A stretch of DNA of 50,554 nucleotides from Ruminimicrobiellum sp045223915 (GTDB lineage Bacteria > Elusimicrobiota > Endomicrobiia > Endomicrobiales > Endomicrobiaceae), in assembly GCA_045223915.1 (NCBI GenBank), contig JBGUZU010000016.1:1-50554 (forward strand), in the 5' to 3' direction. Under the pieces are notes generated by a model. The model was not told the DNA's origin, did not search any database, and saw nothing but the letters and a program-made list of their open reading frames with translations. A program made the position numbers and the translations under genes. This document shows, one piece after another, positions 1 through 8,525 of this stretch (position 1 is the stretch's first letter; each line of letters opens with the position of its first letter).

Positions 1-42
1 ACAGCAAAAAAAGCAGAAAAAAAAGAAACTGCTGAAAAATAG
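1..42 (+). CDS. rplV: C-terminal tail of a ribosomal protein, probably L22 (partial)
   Basis: The first 42 bases read in frame 1 as a lysine- and alanine-rich tail (TAKKAEKKETAEK) ending in TAG. The start lies outside the window. In the conserved S10 operon the gene immediately before rpsC is rplV, and a basic Ala/Lys-rich C-terminal extension is common for L22. The identification rests on gene order alone, since no conserved L22 core is visible. Confidence 0.55.
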   Translation, partial: TAKKAEKKETAEK

Positions 43-67
43 AAAATTTAGTAAAAGGTAAGGAAAT

Positions 68-781
68 ATGGGTCATAAAATTCATCCTAAGAGCGTTAGA
101 GTCGGTTACATTAAGGATTGGGATTCTAAATGGTTTAACCTAAAAGAAATGCCTGACTTTATAGAAGAAGATTTTAGAATAAGAGCTTATTTGAAAGAAA
201 AATTGAAAATGGCTTCAGTTTCAAAAATCGGACTTGAAAGAGCAGGAAAATATATTAGAGTAAACATCTATACTTCAAGACCCGGTATCGTTATCGGTAA
301 AGGCGGTCAGGGTATAGAAAACATTAGAATGGAAGTTGAGCAAATGACAGGAAGAAAAGCTTTCGTTAATGTTATGGAAATTAAGAGAGCTGAAATCGAT
401 GCTCAGCTTGCCGCTGATGGTATTGCTTATCAATTGGAAAAACAAGTTGCTTTCAGAAGAGCAATGAAAAAAGTTATTGAAAAAGCAATGGCAGCAGGTG
501 CTCAAGGTATAAAAGTTATGTGTTCTGGAAGATTAGGCGGAGCCGAAATCGCAAGAACAGAATGGTTGAAAGAAGGAAGAGTTCCTCTTCAAACATTCAG
601 AGCAGAAATTGATTACGGTTTTTCCGAAGCAAACACAACAATGGGAAAAATCGGAATAAAAGTTTGGATATTCAAAAAAGAACATTTCCAAAAGACAGCA
701 AAAGAACTTTTGGAAGAAGCTAAACTTGTTGAAAATGTTGAAGAAGTAGGTGCTTCACAAGTTGGCCAAGATAATAAGTAA
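68..781 (+). CDS. rpsC: 30S ribosomal protein S3
   Basis: S3 lies at the mRNA entry channel of the small subunit. The 237-residue product has the N-terminal start typical of the family (MGHKIHPKS) and a type II KH domain whose GxxG loop is visible as GIVIGKGGQGIE near residues 72-83. The S3 C-terminal domain follows, with SGRLGGAEIARTEW around 151-164. A short acidic tail after about residue 215 is variable in the family. A GGAAAT-type ribosome binding site precedes the ATG, and the gene sits 16 bases upstream of rplP in the standard S10 operon order. Confidence 0.98.
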   Translation: MGHKIHPKSVRVGYIKDWDSKWFNLKEMPDFIEEDFRIRAYLKEKLKMASVSKIGLERAGKYIRVNIYTSRPGIVIGKGGQGIENIRMEVEQMTGRKAFVNVMEIKRAEIDAQLAADGIAYQLEKQVAFRRAMKKVIEKAMAAGAQGIKVMCSGRLGGAEIARTEWLKEGRVPLQTFRAEIDYGFSEANTTMGKIGIKVWIFKKEHFQKTAKELLEEAKLVENVEEVGASQVGQDNK

Positions 782-796
782 GGAAGGACAAAATAT

Positions 797-1210
797 ATGT
801 TGATGCCAAAGAGAGTAAAATACAGAAAGACTCAAAGAGGAAGAATGAAAGGGTATGCAAAAGGCGGAACAACTCTTTCTTTTGGTACTTTCGGACTTCA
901 AGCTCTTGAGCCGGTTTGGTTAAACAGTAACCAAATCGAAGCAGCTCGTATAGCTTTGACAAAATACACAAAAAAAGGCGGAAAAATCTGGATAAGAGTA
1001 TTCCCGGATAAAGCTATTACGAAGAAACCTGCAGAAACCAGAATGGGTAAAGGAAAAGGAGATCCAGCATTTTGGGTAGCCGTAGTTAGACCCGGCAGAG
1101 TAATGTTTGAAATGGAAGGTATTCCTGAAGCAGACGCAAGAGCAGCATTGAAACTTGCTTCAGATAAACTTCCGATACATTGCAAAATTTTAGTAAGACA
1201 AGAAATATAA
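797..1210 (+). CDS. rplP: 50S ribosomal protein L16
   Basis: L16 binds near the A site and peptidyl-transferase centre of the large subunit. The 137-residue product is standard length, begins MLMPKRVKYRK, and has the conserved core IRVFPDKAITKKPAETRMGKGKG in pieces near residues 72-94. Two in-frame ATGs lie 6 bases apart (797 and 803). The first is chosen because L16 proteins normally begin with the MLMPKR form and because AAGGAAGGA lies at a suitable distance upstream. It lies between rpsC and rpmC. Confidence 0.98.
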   Translation: MLMPKRVKYRKTQRGRMKGYAKGGTTLSFGTFGLQALEPVWLNSNQIEAARIALTKYTKKGGKIWIRVFPDKAITKKPAETRMGKGKGDPAFWVAVVRPGRVMFEMEGIPEADARAALKLASDKLPIHCKILVRQEI

Positions 1211-1225
1211 TAACGGAAGAGAAAG

Positions 1226-1429
1226 ATGAAACAGAAAAATTGGCAAGAAATAAAAAGTATGTCATCGGTTGAATTGAATGCTAAACTTGTTGAATTAGAA
1301 GATAAATACTACAAGTTAAAGTTTAGAAACTCAACGGCACCGGTAAAAAATCCTCTCGAAATAAGAGAGATGAGAAGAACAATAGCAAGAATAAAAACTC
1401 TTCTTGCTGAGCAAAAAAAGGGAAACTAA
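1226..1429 (+). CDS. rpmC: 50S ribosomal protein L29
   Basis: L29 is a small two-helix protein near the polypeptide exit tunnel. The 67-residue product has the helical hairpin typical of the family, with the conserved LxxKxxELxxKYYKLKFRNST-like segment around residues 16-37 and the ARIKTLLAE stretch near the C-terminus. It is 15 bases after rplP and 19 bases before rpsQ, in the usual S10 operon order. Confidence 0.97.
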   Translation: MKQKNWQEIKSMSSVELNAKLVELEDKYYKLKFRNSTAPVKNPLEIREMRRTIARIKTLLAEQKKGN

Positions 1430-1448
1430 TTCCCAATAGGAAGGAACA

Positions 1449-1703
1449 ATGGAAGCTAGAGGAAAAAGAAAAGTAATGCAAGGAATAGTAGTTAGCGACA
1501 AGTCTTCTAAAACAAGAGTTGTAGCTGTTGAAAGAACAATTAAACATCCATTGTATGGCAGAATAATAAGAGTAAAATCTAAATTTTCTGTTCATGACGA
1601 AAAAAATGAGTCTAAAATGGGTGATTTAGTTTCTATAATGGAATCAAGACCTATGTCAAAAACCAAAAGATGGATTTTGACGGCAGTTGTAAACAAAGCA
1701 TAA
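1449..1703 (+). CDS. rpsQ: 30S ribosomal protein S17
   Basis: S17 is an OB-fold primary 16S rRNA-binding protein. The 84-residue product carries the expected motifs: GIVVSDKSSKTRVVAVER near residues 12-29, then KHPLYGRIIRVKSKF, HDE and the MESRPMSKTKRW block near the C-terminus. It is preceded by AGGAAGGAA and lies between rpmC and rplN. Confidence 0.98.
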   Translation: MEARGKRKVMQGIVVSDKSSKTRVVAVERTIKHPLYGRIIRVKSKFSVHDEKNESKMGDLVSIMESRPMSKTKRWILTAVVNKA

Positions 1704-1714
1704 GGAAAAAGACA

Positions 1715-2083
1715 ATGATTCAAGAAAGAACAATTTTAAATGTAGCAGATAATTCAGGAGCAAAAAAAGTAAGATGCTTCAGAGTTATGAAAGGTTTGAA
1801 AAGAAGATATGCCGGTCTCGGTGATGTTGTAATGGCTTCTGTTCAAGATGCTATACCTCACGGCAACATTAAAAAAGGTGATGTTGTTAAGGTTGTTATC
1901 GTTAGAACAGCAAAAGAATATCGCAGAGAAGACGGAACATATATCAGATTTGATGATAATGCAGCAGTAATCATCAACGACGAAGGGGAACCAAAAGGTA
2001 CTCGTATATTTGGCCCTATAGCAAGAGAGTTGAGAGAAGCAAATTATCTTAAGATTATTTCTCTTGCACCGGAAGTAATATAA
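1715..2083 (+). CDS. rplN: 50S ribosomal protein L14
   Basis: L14 forms an intersubunit bridge and a five-stranded barrel on 23S rRNA. The open frame extends upstream to 1670 inside rpsQ, but the real start is the ATG at 1715. It is preceded by AAGGAAAAA, gives the family N-terminus MIQERTILNVADNSGAKK, and leaves 122 residues, the usual length. The core motif PHGNIKKGDVVKVVIVRT and the C-terminal FGPIARELR segment are present. It starts the spc-type segment with rplX and rplE. Confidence 0.98.
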   Translation: MIQERTILNVADNSGAKKVRCFRVMKGLKRRYAGLGDVVMASVQDAIPHGNIKKGDVVKVVIVRTAKEYRREDGTYIRFDDNAAVIINDEGEPKGTRIFGPIARELREANYLKIISLAPEVI

Positions 2084-2105
2084 TTAAGTTTAACGGGATA
2101 GAAAT

Positions 2106-2417
2106 ATGCTTAACATTAAGAAAAAAGATAAAGTTGTAGTTTTAGCAGGAAAAGACAAAGGTAAAGAGGGCGAAGTTTTAAAGGTTTATGATGAAACCAA
2201 TAAAGTTGTCGTTTCTAAAGTTAACTTTGTTAAAAGACATACAAAACCTACACAGAGAGACCCGGGTGGTATAAAAGAAAAAGAATCACCTATTTCAATC
2301 TCAAATGTTATGTTGGTATGTCCGAAATGTAATAAACCTAACAGACCTAAATTTGACAAATTGTCAGACGGAAAGAAAGTTAGAGTTTGCAGAAAATGCG
2401 GAGAAATTATAGTTTAG
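2106..2417 (+). CDS. rplX: 50S ribosomal protein L24, zinc-ribbon type
   Basis: L24 initiates 50S assembly. The 103-residue product has an N-terminal KOW motif (KVVVLAGKDKGKEGEVLKV, residues about 8-26), the VNFVKRHTKPTQ segment, and GGIKEKESPI. The C-terminal part holds CPKC near residue 76 and CRKC near residue 96, a four-cysteine knuckle found in many but not all bacterial L24 proteins. Several other ribosomal proteins in this window also keep their cysteines. Confidence 0.97.
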   Translation: MLNIKKKDKVVVLAGKDKGKEGEVLKVYDETNKVVVSKVNFVKRHTKPTQRDPGGIKEKESPISISNVMLVCPKCNKPNRPKFDKLSDGKKVRVCRKCGEIIV

Positions 2418-2435
2418 TTATAAGGAAAGATAAAT

Positions 2436-2990
2436 ATGAATCAAGTTCCTAGATTAAAAGAATTGTATGTAAAAAATGTAATACCGGCCTTGGAAAAAGA
2501 GTTCGGTTTTAAGAATGCAAATGAAGTTCCGAAAGTTTCAAAAGTTGTTATAAACATCGGACTTTCAGAAGCAAAAGAAAATGTTAAAGTTTTGGAAACA
2601 GCAAGTGCGGAACTTGCAGCTATAACCGGTCAAAAACCTGTTACCTGCAGAGCAAAAGCATCAGTTTCCAACTTTAAAATCAGAGAAGGTATGCCGATAG
2701 GTGTTAAAGTTACTTTAAGAGGAGCAATGATGTTTGAGTTCTTAGACAGACTCATGAACATTGCAATGCCTAGAATCAGAGATTTTAGAGGTGTAGAACC
2801 TAATAAATTCGACGGCAGAGGAAACTTTAATATCGGTCTTACGGAACAGTATATATTCCCTGAAATCAACGTTGAAAAATCCGATAAACCCAGAGGAATG
2901 AATATAACAATCGTAACGACGGCAAAGAAAGACGAACATGCAAAGGCATTATTGGAATTTTTAGGTATGCCTTTCAAGAAAAGAAAATAG
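2436..2990 (+). CDS. rplE: 50S ribosomal protein L5
   Basis: L5 contacts 5S rRNA and the P-site tRNA. The 184-residue product shows the family landmarks: PRLKELYVKNVIPAL at the N-terminus, KVVINIGLSEAKEN near residue 36, ITGQKPVTCRAKASVSNFKIREG around residues 64-86, and the C-terminal LTEQYIFPEI and MNITIVTTAK segments. The start has an AAGGAAAG site and there are 18 bases between it and rplX. Confidence 0.98.
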   Translation: MNQVPRLKELYVKNVIPALEKEFGFKNANEVPKVSKVVINIGLSEAKENVKVLETASAELAAITGQKPVTCRAKASVSNFKIREGMPIGVKVTLRGAMMFEFLDRLMNIAMPRIRDFRGVEPNKFDGRGNFNIGLTEQYIFPEINVEKSDKPRGMNITIVTTAKKDEHAKALLEFLGMPFKKRK

Positions 2991-3050
2991 TAGTTATTGA
3001 CGGACATTGTAGTAAACAATGTATATAAATTTTAAAAAATAGAGGCGTTT

Positions 3051-3236
3051 ATGGCAACAACATCAGCAGAAGCAAAAATGCGCAAACCTCAAAAGTTTGC
3101 AACTAGGTTCAGGAATAGATGTCGCCTGTGCGGAAGACCTAGAGGCTACTACAGAGATTTCGGTTTATGCAGAATATGCTTTCGTAAACTTGCACACAAC
3201 GGTGAAATACCGGGTGTTTCAAAGTCAAGTTGGTAA
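3051..3236 (+). CDS. rpsN: 30S ribosomal protein S14, type Z (zinc-binding)
   Basis: S14 helps form the head of the 30S subunit. The 61-residue product is the short zinc-binding form: CRLCGRPRG near residues 24-32 and CRIC near residues 40-43 make the C-x2-C...C-x2-C site, followed by the standard ending RKLAHNGEIPGVSKSSW. It is placed between rplE and rpsH as usual. A GAGG sequence lies just upstream of the ATG. Confidence 0.97.
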   Translation: MATTSAEAKMRKPQKFATRFRNRCRLCGRPRGYYRDFGLCRICFRKLAHNGEIPGVSKSSW

Positions 3237-3280
3237 TTTGCAGTTAGAAGTAATTTAAAATTAAAAAGAGGTTAGGTGTA

Positions 3281-3676
3281 ATGATTACAGATCCTATATC
3301 AGACATGTTTGTTAGAATTCGCAATGCGAATGCAAAACTTCATGAAAAAGTTGATATCCCATCTTCAAAAGTAAAAACAGAAATAGCAAGAGTTTTGAAA
3401 GAAGAAGGATATATTGCAAACTATAAACACATTGAAGATCAAAAACAAGGTGTTTTAAGAGTTTATTTGAAGTATGATGTAAACGGAAAGGCAGTTCTTC
3501 AGGGAATAAAAAGAAGCTCAAAACCAAGCTTGAGAATTTTCAAAAGAGCTGAAGAATTGAAAAATGTTCTCGGCAGTTTCGGTGTAGCAATAATTTCTAC
3601 ATCAAAAGGAATGATGTCGAGCAAAAAAGCAAAACAAGCCGGAGTCGGTGGCGAAGTAATCGGATATGTTTGGTAA
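3281..3676 (+). CDS. rpsH: 30S ribosomal protein S8
   Basis: S8 binds the central domain of 16S rRNA. The 131-residue product begins MITDPISDMFVRIRNANAKLHEKVDIPSSK, the classical S8 N-terminus in two blocks, and ends with the conserved STSKGMMSSKKAKQAGVGGE region and the terminal VIGYVW. Both RNA-binding lobes are complete. It lies between rpsN and rplF. Confidence 0.98.
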   Translation: MITDPISDMFVRIRNANAKLHEKVDIPSSKVKTEIARVLKEEGYIANYKHIEDQKQGVLRVYLKYDVNGKAVLQGIKRSSKPSLRIFKRAEELKNVLGSFGVAIISTSKGMMSSKKAKQAGVGGEVIGYVW

Positions 3677-3698
3677 AATTTAAATATGAGGTTTTGAA

Positions 3699-4259
3699 AT
3701 GAGTCGCTTAGGAAAAAAACCAATAACAATACCTGAAAAAGTAAAAGCAGAATTCAAAAACGGAATTTTGGAAATTTCGGGTGCAAATGGAAAACTCTCT
3801 CAATTAATCGACGAGAGAATAAATGTAAAAATTGAAAATTCAACTGTTACATTGGAACAGAAAGCAGAATCAAAAGAAGCAAATATGATGCAAGGTCTTA
3901 TGAGAGGTCTTGTTTGCAATATGATTGAAGGTGTAACAAGCGGATACAAAAAAGAACTTGAACTTGACGGTTTGGGTTTTAAAGCTGTTATTAGCGGGAA
4001 ACAAATCACTTTGACAGTAGGTTATTCTCATACAGTAACATTGGATATTCCCGAGGGAATAAAAGTTGTTACCGGTATGACACAAGACAAAATTCCTACA
4101 TTAACAATCTCTGGTGCAGATAAACAAAAAGTAGGAGCTTTTGCAGCACAAGTCAGAGCTGTAAAACCGCCGGAACCATATAAAGGATTCGGTATAAAAT
4201 ATGTCGGTGAAAAGATTATTAGAAAAGCAGGTAAAGCAGCAGCAGGTTCTAAGAAATAA
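3699..4259 (+). CDS. rplF: 50S ribosomal protein L6
   Basis: L6 lies near the factor-binding site of the large subunit and has two similar domains. The 186-residue product begins MSRLGKKPITIPEKV and contains the ELDGLGFKA segment near residues 88-96. It ends in the conserved PPEPYKGFGIKYVGEKIIRKAGK block, here followed by a short Ala/Lys tail. Length and order are normal. Confidence 0.98.
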   Translation: MSRLGKKPITIPEKVKAEFKNGILEISGANGKLSQLIDERINVKIENSTVTLEQKAESKEANMMQGLMRGLVCNMIEGVTSGYKKELELDGLGFKAVISGKQITLTVGYSHTVTLDIPEGIKVVTGMTQDKIPTLTISGADKQKVGAFAAQVRAVKPPEPYKGFGIKYVGEKIIRKAGKAAAGSKK

Positions 4260-4285
4260 TCTGATAAATAAATAGAGGGTTGTAA

Positions 4286-4645
4286 ATGAAAAGTTCAAAA
4301 ATAAGATTAGGTTTTCGTAAGAAAAGAATAAGAAGTAAAGTTGAAGGAACAACTGAAAGACCAAGACTCAATATTAAATGTGGTCATAAACATATTTATG
4401 CACAAGTAATAGACGATTCTAAAGGTTTTACTTTGGCAGCAGCATCAACTTTGTCTGCAGAAATTAAAGGTACATTGAAATCTACAGATACCGTTGAAGC
4501 AGCAAAAGCAGTAGGACAATTGATTGCTAAAAAAGCTGTTGAAAAGAATATTAAAAAAGTTGTTTTCGATAGAGCAGGAAAAGTTTATACCGGTAAAGTA
4601 AAAGCACTTGCCGACGAAGCAAGAGCCGGTGGACTTGAGTTTTAA
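4286..4645 (+). CDS. rplR: 50S ribosomal protein L18
   Basis: L18 binds 5S rRNA. The 119-residue product has the basic N-terminus (RLGFRKKRIRSKVEGTTERPRL in pieces), the IYAQVIDD strand near residues 37-44, and the C-terminal VVFDRAGKVYTGKVKALADEARAGGLEF segment (residues about 92-119) typical of the family. It is followed by a 50-base gap before rpsE. Confidence 0.98.
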   Translation: MKSSKIRLGFRKKRIRSKVEGTTERPRLNIKCGHKHIYAQVIDDSKGFTLAAASTLSAEIKGTLKSTDTVEAAKAVGQLIAKKAVEKNIKKVVFDRAGKVYTGKVKALADEARAGGLEF

Positions 4646-4695
4646 TTAAAACTAAAAATTTATATAATTGGCTTGTTGTCGTACAGGGGGATAAG

Positions 4696-5214
4696 TTGGC
4701 TGATAATAAAGTAAATAAAAAAGAAAAAGAAAATGAAAATGAAAGCGGTTTAATAGAAACCGTAGTAGCTGTCAACAGAGTTGCAAAAGTTGTTAAGGGT
4801 GGAAAAAGATTCTCTTTTAACGCTTTGGTGGTTGTTGGTGACGGCAAAGGTAAAATAGGTTGTGGTTTAGGTAAAGCAAACGAAGTTCAAGCTGCAATTA
4901 AAAAAGGCAGTGCTTATGCTCAAAAGAACATGGTATCCATAGCTTTAAGAAACACAACAATTCCACACGAAATCATCGGAGTTTCCGGTGCAGGAAAAGT
5001 TTTGTTGAAACCTGCAGTTCCTGGAACAGGTGTTATTGCCGGTGGTCCTGTTAGAGCCGTTCTTGAAGCAGTAGGAATTTCAGATATTCTTACAAAGTCT
5101 ATGAGAACAGCAAACAAATTTAATGTTGTTTATGCAACAATAGAAGCATTGAAAGGTTTAAGAACAAAAGAAGATGTTGCTAAAATAAGAAATAAAGAGG
5201 TTGCAGAAATATGA
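4696..5214 (+). CDS. rpsE: 30S ribosomal protein S5
   Basis: S5 contributes to decoding fidelity. The start is the TTG at 4696, supported by CAGGGGGA five bases upstream; no ATG exists near the beginning. The 172-residue product has a Lys/Glu/Asn-rich N-terminal extension of about 18 residues, the double-stranded RNA-binding fold (VNRVAKVVKGGKRFSF, then GDGKGKIGCGLGKANEVQ), and the C-terminal GGPVRAVLEAVGISDILTKS region. It overlaps rplO by four bases (ATGA). The L30 gene commonly found here is missing. Confidence 0.97.
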   Translation: MADNKVNKKEKENENESGLIETVVAVNRVAKVVKGGKRFSFNALVVVGDGKGKIGCGLGKANEVQAAIKKGSAYAQKNMVSIALRNTTIPHEIIGVSGAGKVLLKPAVPGTGVIAGGPVRAVLEAVGISDILTKSMRTANKFNVVYATIEALKGLRTKEDVAKIRNKEVAEI

Positions 5215-5660
5215 TAGGTCTTAACACATTAGCACCTGCAGCAGGTGCAAAACATAGAAAGAAAATTGTTGGTAGAGGTGAAAGCTCAGGTCACGGTAAA
5301 ACCTCAACGAGAGGACATAAAGGCCAAAAAGCAAGATCCGGTGACGGAAAAATGTCTTGGTTCGAAGGCGGACAGATGTCTATCGTTAGAAGAACCCCTA
5401 AGAGAGGTTTCAGTCATGCAATGTTCCGTACGGAATATGAAATTGTTAATGTAAGCTCAATCGAATCAAAATTCGATGCAGGTGCCGAAATAACAAAAGA
5501 ATCTCTTAAAAAAGCCGGAATAATAAAGAAAAACGGTTTGGTAAAAATTCTTGCTAAAGGCGATGTAAAGAAAAATTTCGTCGTTAAAGCAGATGCTTTT
5601 TCAAAAACAGCAAAAGAAAAAATAGAAAAAGCAGGCGGAAAAGCTGAAATAGTTAAGTAA
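5211..5660 (+). CDS. rplO: 50S ribosomal protein L15
   Basis: L15 is a late-assembly 23S rRNA-binding protein. The 149-residue product has the glycine/arginine-rich N-terminal extension expected of the family (VGRGESSGHGKTSTRGHKGQKARSG in pieces, residues about 20-44) and the RRTPKRGF motif near residue 63. The C-terminal globular domain contains LVKILAKGDV. Its ATG overlaps the rpsE stop, so it is probably translationally coupled to it. Confidence 0.98.
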   Translation: MIGLNTLAPAAGAKHRKKIVGRGESSGHGKTSTRGHKGQKARSGDGKMSWFEGGQMSIVRRTPKRGFSHAMFRTEYEIVNVSSIESKFDAGAEITKESLKKAGIIKKNGLVKILAKGDVKKNFVVKADAFSKTAKEKIEKAGGKAEIVK

Positions 5661-5687
5661 TTAAAAATTTATATATAGGGAATAATT

Positions 5688-7031
5688 ATGTTTAATAAAA
5701 TTGCAGATATCTTTAAGATACCACAACTCAGAAGTAAAGTGTTATTTACATTAGCGATAATCGTTGCCTACAGAATAGGTGCGGCAGTACCTATTCCGGG
5801 AATCAATGCAGATGCCGTAAGATCTTTGTTTGAGGCAAACAGTAACGGGTTGCTCGGATTTTTGGATATGTTCTCCGGTGGAGCATTAAACAGAATGTCT
5901 GTTTTTTCAATGGGTATTATGCCTTACATCAACGCATCCATTATCATGAGTTTGATGCAAGGTGCCCATGTTATTCCTTATTTAGACAGATTGGCAAAAG
6001 AAGGCGAGCAGGGAAGAAAAAAACTTACCCAAATTACAAGATACGGAACTCTTATACTCGGTGCAATACAATCATTCGGTCTTACAATGGCTATAATGAG
6101 AATGCCTACCCCAAGCGGTATGCCTATAGTTTTGGATCCTACAATGTCTTGGATGGTTATGACAGTATTTACACTTGTAACGGGAACCGTTCTTATAATG
6201 TGGCTCGGTGAGCAGGTAACCGAAAGAGGTATCGGTAACGGTATTTCTTTAATCATTTTTGCAGGTATCGTTGAAAGACTACCGTCGGCATGTTTAGGTG
6301 TTATAAAGCTTATACAAATGGAAGAACTTTCATTGCTTTTGGCAATAGTTTTATTGGCTTTGGTCTTGGTTGTTTTAACACTCGTTGTTTGGGTAGAAAC
6401 AGCACAAAGAAGAATTCCTATTAACTATGCAAAAAGAATGGTTGGAAGAAGAATGTACGGCGGACAAACATCTTTCTTGCCTATTAAAGTTGATCAGTCC
6501 GGTGTTATCGCAGTTATCTTCGCAGTATCAATTTTGTCGGCTCCTTTGACAATTGCACAGTTTGCTCCGGATTGGACAGTATGGGGAATTCCAGTATCAA
6601 AAACAATAACAGATTGGTTTAACAGAAGTTCATGGGTTTATAATTTAGTATATGCAGGTTTGGTAATATTCTTCTGCTATTTCTATAACTCAATTTCTTT
6701 CAACCCGAAAGATTTAGCGGAAAATATGAAAAAGTCGGGCGGATTTGTTCCCGGAATCAGACCGGGCGAACCGACAGCAGTATATATTCAGAAAGTTTTG
6801 GAAAGAGTTACATTGGGCGGTGCATTGTTTGTAGCATGTATAGCAGTTTTACCTGATTATTTAAGAACCATGATGTCTGCACCTTTCTTCTTCGGTGGAA
6901 CTTCATTACTTATCGTTGTGGGTGTATCTTTGGATACTATCGGTCAGATAGAATCTCACCTTATAATGAGACATTATGAAGGTTTTATGAAAGAAGGCAG
7001 AATTAAAGGCAGATGGTTTAACATAAAATAA
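5688..7031 (+). CDS. secY: Protein translocase subunit SecY
   Basis: SecY forms the membrane channel for Sec-dependent export and membrane insertion. The 447-residue product has about ten hydrophobic segments and standard family signatures: the plug-region AVPIPGINADA near residues 29-39, MGIMPYINASIIMSL near 76-90, EQVTERGIGNGISLIIFAGI near 174-193, and the large cytoplasmic loop with GGFVPGIRPGEPT near 350. The many exported proteins encoded in this window would use this channel. It follows rplO by 27 bases and precedes adk by 17. Confidence 0.98.
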   Translation: MFNKIADIFKIPQLRSKVLFTLAIIVAYRIGAAVPIPGINADAVRSLFEANSNGLLGFLDMFSGGALNRMSVFSMGIMPYINASIIMSLMQGAHVIPYLDRLAKEGEQGRKKLTQITRYGTLILGAIQSFGLTMAIMRMPTPSGMPIVLDPTMSWMVMTVFTLVTGTVLIMWLGEQVTERGIGNGISLIIFAGIVERLPSACLGVIKLIQMEELSLLLAIVLLALVLVVLTLVVWVETAQRRIPINYAKRMVGRRMYGGQTSFLPIKVDQSGVIAVIFAVSILSAPLTIAQFAPDWTVWGIPVSKTITDWFNRSSWVYNLVYAGLVIFFCYFYNSISFNPKDLAENMKKSGGFVPGIRPGEPTAVYIQKVLERVTLGGALFVACIAVLPDYLRTMMSAPFFFGGTSLLIVVGVSLDTIGQIESHLIMRHYEGFMKEGRIKGRWFNIK

Positions 7032-7048
7032 TTTTAAGAGAATAAACT

Positions 7049-7696
7049 ATGAAACAATTTAATTTTATATTATTCGGACCTCCGGGAGCGGGAAAAGGAA
7101 CACAAGCAAAAACAATAAGCAGTAAATTTAATGTAGTTCACCTTTCTACCGGTGATATGATAAGAGAAGCTAAAGATGATCCTATGTTTGCAAAATATTT
7201 AACTTCGGGTCAGTTGGTTCCGGACAGTGTGATTGTTGACATGGTTGTAAAAAGATTACAAAAAGACGATTGTAAAAACGGATTTTTGTTGGACGGTTTT
7301 CCGAGAACAATATTTCAAGCACAAGAGCTTGATAAGTTTTTACAACAATTAAACAGAAAAATAGCAGCAGTTTTTTATATAGATATTGCACAGGAAGAAG
7401 TTATAAAAAGATTAGCCGGAAGAAGAGTTTGTCCTTCATGCGGCGGCAGTTTTAATATAGAATTAAAACCGCCTAAACAAGAAGGTATTTGCGATTTTTG
7501 CGGTGCAAAACTTGTGCAAAGAAAAGATGATAATCCGGATACAATAAAGGAAAGATTGGTTGTTTATGAAAAGCAAACAAAACCGTTAGCGGAATACTAC
7601 GATAAAAGCGGTGTTGTTGCGAAAATAGACGGTGCGGTTTCTCCGGATAAAGTTTTTGAACAGATTGAAAATTTTGTTAATAATAATGTAAAATAA
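7049..7696 (+). CDS. adk: Adenylate kinase, long form with zinc LID
   Basis: This enzyme interconverts ATP plus AMP and two ADP in the cytoplasm. The 215-residue product has the P-loop GPPGAGKGTQA near residues 10-20, the AMP-binding STGDMIR, the LLDGFPRT motif near 80-87, and the LID domain with RLAGRRVCPSCG. CPSC and CDFC form a four-cysteine zinc site in the LID, as in many long-form kinases. It sits between secY and map, the standard position. Confidence 0.98.
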   Translation: MKQFNFILFGPPGAGKGTQAKTISSKFNVVHLSTGDMIREAKDDPMFAKYLTSGQLVPDSVIVDMVVKRLQKDDCKNGFLLDGFPRTIFQAQELDKFLQQLNRKIAAVFYIDIAQEEVIKRLAGRRVCPSCGGSFNIELKPPKQEGICDFCGAKLVQRKDDNPDTIKERLVVYEKQTKPLAEYYDKSGVVAKIDGAVSPDKVFEQIENFVNNNVK

Positions 7697-7706
7697 GAAG
7701 GATATC

Positions 7707-8465
7707 TTGGCCAGCAACATTGAATTAAAAAGTAAAGAAGAACTTGACAAAATGAGAGTTGCATGTAAAGCAACTGCGGAAATTTTGGAAAGTTTAAAAA
7801 GTTTTATAAAGCCGGGATTGTCTACAAAAGATATAGACGTTGAAGTATACAGAATGATAAGTTCTTTTAAAATGAAACCTGCTTTTTTGGGATACGGTGG
7901 TTTTCCCGGATCGGCATGTGTTTCAGTTAATGATGAGCTTGTTCATGGGATACCGAATGACTCTCGTGAACTTTCTTCAGGCGACATAGTAACTGTTGAT
8001 GTCGGTTGTATTTATCAGGGATATTATTCAGATGCGGCTTACACATATCCCGTAGGTAAGATAGATGCACAAACACAGAAACTTTTACAAGTTACCGAAG
8101 ACTCATTATATAAGGCTATAGAGCAGGTCAAACCGGGCAATAGGTTGGGAGATGTTTCTTACGCAGTCCAAAGTTATGTAGAACCTTTCGGATTTTCAAT
8201 AGTTCGTGATTATTGCGGTCACGGGCTTGGCAGACATCTGCATGAAGAACCGAGTGTTCCTAACTACGGAAAACCAGGAACAGGACCGAGATTAGTGCCG
8301 GGTATGGTTATTGCTATAGAGCCAATGGTCAATGTCGGAACACATAAAGTCGATGTGTTATCCAACAATTGGACAGTAGTAACAAGAGATGGTAGTATGT
8401 GTGCTCATTTTGAACATACTGTTGCCGTAACGGAAACAGGTTATGAGATTTTAACCAAAAAGTAA
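7707..8465 (+). CDS. map: Methionine aminopeptidase, type I
   Basis: This enzyme removes the initiator methionine from nascent proteins. The TTG at 7707 is the likely start: it follows AGAAGGA closely, and the product then keeps the conserved KSKEELDKMR segment that the first ATG (in DKMR) would truncate. The 252-residue protein has the five metal ligands of the pita-bread fold, seen as D98, D109, H172, E205 and E236, plus the substrate-binding H80. No N-terminal zinc-finger extension is present, so it is the short type I form. Confidence 0.97.
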   Translation: MASNIELKSKEELDKMRVACKATAEILESLKSFIKPGLSTKDIDVEVYRMISSFKMKPAFLGYGGFPGSACVSVNDELVHGIPNDSRELSSGDIVTVDVGCIYQGYYSDAAYTYPVGKIDAQTQKLLQVTEDSLYKAIEQVKPGNRLGDVSYAVQSYVEPFGFSIVRDYCGHGLGRHLHEEPSVPNYGKPGTGPRLVPGMVIAIEPMVNVGTHKVDVLSNNWTVVTRDGSMCAHFEHTVAVTETGYEILTKK

Positions 8466-8525
8466 CGGCAGTAGTGTGCAGGGTTATCTTTTTTAAGATA
8501 AAAAGTGAGTACCGAAGGTAAAAAA

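Noticed and set aside
8484..8501. TTATCTT/AAGATAA hairpin between map and infA as a terminator
   Set aside because: The stem is AT-only with no T-run after it, and infA has no separate promoter that I could support.
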